The notes under the pieces were generated by a model, which made no database searches, was not told where the DNA came from, and worked only from the letters and a program-made list of their open reading frames with translations. Below are positions 33,333-34,571 of a stretch of DNA of 34,571 nt, in pieces. This DNA is from Chromobacterium sinusclupearum. Its GTDB lineage: Bacteria; Pseudomonadota; Gammaproteobacteria; Burkholderiales; Chromobacteriaceae. Both the position numbers and the translations under genes were made by a program. Position 1 is the stretch's first letter. Each line of letters opens with the position of its first letter. Location of the stretch: contig NZ_PPTF01000064.1 in the NCBI RefSeq assembly GCF_002902845.1, positions 26,505 to 61,075 of the forward strand, given 5' to 3'.

Positions 33333-34571
33333 TTACAGCGCTTCGGTATTGGCCAGCAGCCAGTCGCGGGCGGCGCCGTCCACCAGCGGCAGCAACCGCG
33401 CGCGGACTTCAGCGTGGTAGCCGTTCAGCCAGTCGATTTCCGGCCGAGTCAGCAAAGAGTGGTCGATGCAGCGGCGGTCTATCGGGCACAGCGTCAGCGT
33501 TTCGAACTTCAGGAAGTCGCCAAACTGGTTCTTGTCCGACGCCACGTTCAGCACCAGGTTCTCGATGCGCACGCCCCATTGGCCGGAGCGGTACACGCCG
33601 GGTTCGATGGAGGTGATCATGCCTTCCTGCATCGCCATATGCGGCTCCGGCACCGCGCGCGAAATGCTCTGCGGGCCTTCGTGCACATTGAGGAAGTAGC
33701 CGACGCCGTGGCCGGTGCCGTGGCCGAAATCGATGTCGTGCTGCCACAGCGGCGCGCGCGCCAGCGCATCCAGCATGGGCGACAGCGTGCCGCGGGGAAA
33801 GTGGGCCATGGACAGCGCCATGGTGCCTTTCAATACCAGGGTGAAGTCGCGCTTCTGCGCGGCGGACGGGGCGCCCACAGCCACCACGCGGGTGATGTCG
33901 GTGGTGCCGCCCAGGTATTGGCCGCCGGAGTCGATCAGCAGCAGGCCGTCGCCCTGGATTTCGCTGTGCGCTTCCGGGGTGGCGTGGTAGTGCGGCAGCG
34001 CGCCGTTGGCGTTGAAGCCGGCGATGGTGCCGAAGCTGGGCGAAACAAAGCCAGGGCGGCGCGCGCGGGCGGCGGTGATCTGTTCGTCTATGGTCAGCTC
34101 GGTGATGCGGGCGCGGTTGACGTTGGCCTCGAACCAGGCGAAGAACTCGGCCAGCGCGGCGCCGTCCTGCTCCATCGCGCGGCGCACATGTTCGGTCTCG
34201 GCCGCGCTCTTGCGCGACTTCATCAGCGTGCTGGGGTTGATCGCTTCGATCACCTTGACGCCATCGGCCACCGCCTGGCGCAGGCCCAGCGTGACGCGGC
34301 GCGGATCGATCAGCAGCGCGCCGCCGGGCAGCGCGGACAGCGCCGGCTTGGCTTCGGCGTAATCGGCCACGCGGACGCCGTCTGCCGCCAGCTGGGCGGC
34401 GAGGGCGTCGTCTATCTTGCCTGGCGCGACGAACAAGGTGGCGCTGTCGGCCTCGATCAAGGCGTGGGCGATGAACACCGGGTTGTAGTTGACGTCGGCG
34501 CCGCGCAGATTGAACAGCCAGGCGATGTCGTCCAGCGTGGAAATGAAGTGGCGCTCGGCGCCGGCCTCGCG
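33333..34571 (-). CDS. M24 aminopeptidase P-like metallopeptidase (5' end outside window)
   Basis: The C-terminal 413 residues of a Xaa-Pro aminopeptidase-type enzyme; the frame stays open to the right edge. The metal ligands of the pita-bread fold are visible: aspartates in LLIDSGGQY and TTDITR, the histidine in FGHGTGHGVG, and glutamates in TSIEPGVY and VRIENL. Length and the C-terminal extension after the last ligand match the large bacterial and eukaryotic XPNPEP1-like form (about 600 residues), which has two creatinase-like N-terminal domains. It removes the first residue from peptides with proline in second place. The start codon lies outside the window. Confidence 0.93.
   Translation of the reverse strand, partial: REAGAERHFISTLDDIAWLFNLRGADVNYNPVFIAHALIEADSATLFVAPGKIDDALAAQLAADGVRVADYAEAKPALSALPGGALLIDPRRVTLGLRQAVADGVKVIEAINPSTLMKSRKSAAETEHVRRAMEQDGAALAEFFAWFEANVNRARITELTIDEQITAARARRPGFVSPSFGTIAGFNANGALPHYHATPEAHSEIQGDGLLLIDSGGQYLGGTTDITRVVAVGAPSAAQKRDFTLVLKGTMALSMAHFPRGTLSPMLDALARAPLWQHDIDFGHGTGHGVGYFLNVHEGPQSISRAVPEPHMAMQEGMITSIEPGVYRSGQWGVRIENLVLNVASDKNQFGDFLKFETLTLCPIDRRCIDHSLLTRPEIDWLNGYHAEVRARLLPLVDGAARDWLLANTEAL

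Overview
The window is GC-rich, densely coded DNA that looks like a betaproteobacterial chromosome. The protein set suggests Chromobacterium or a close relative in the Neisseriales, but this is an inference from overall character and no marker gene here proves it. The dominant feature is a cobalamin (vitamin B12) biosynthesis locus covering about the first 21.8 kb.

Positions 1-17907, read right to left, form one long operon: a NiCoT-type Co/Ni permease, a thioredoxin-like [2Fe-2S] ferredoxin, cobN, a fused chlI-chlD, cobA, cbiE, a fused cbiX-cbiC, cbiD, cobI, cobM, cbiG, a fused cobJ-cobK, cobW and a partial FecE/BtuD-type ABC ATPase. Ten junctions are four-base ATGA stop/start overlaps. The operon has a recognisable sigma-70 promoter (18199-18227), a cobalamin riboswitch (about 18030-18190) and a hairpin that buries the Shine-Dalgarno sequence of the first gene (17909-17948), so feedback by B12 at translation is likely. 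The sequence carries markers of both B12 routes: CbiX, CbiD and CbiG (early cobalt insertion) and CobN with ChlID (late insertion). CobN has a 102-residue insert containing 38 histidines.

The operon is interrupted at 3317-4088 by an AT-rich segment. It holds an opposite-strand gene for a small exported cysteine-containing protein with its own good promoter and a perfect palindrome. This looks like acquired DNA.

Positions 18243-21756 hold the late nucleotide-loop genes: cobC (PLP decarboxylase) and cbiB on the minus strand, and divergent cobQ/cbiP on the plus strand.

Positions 21757-25309 are accessory-like plus-strand genes: a 71-residue TrfB/KorA-like helix-turn-helix protein, a class-III PLP aminotransferase behind a sigma-54 type promoter, a formyltransferase-fold protein and a small membrane protein, closed by a strong bidirectional terminator.

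Positions 25321-29000 are minus-strand housekeeping or stress genes (PIN-PhoH ATPase, Bcp peroxiredoxin, Smr protein, thioredoxin reductase). To the right lie a YjfB-like small protein, a SnoaL-like exported protein coupled to an SDR, an AmpH/class C beta-lactamase-like protein with a lysine-rich tail, a LysR regulator, and an M24 aminopeptidase cut by the right edge.
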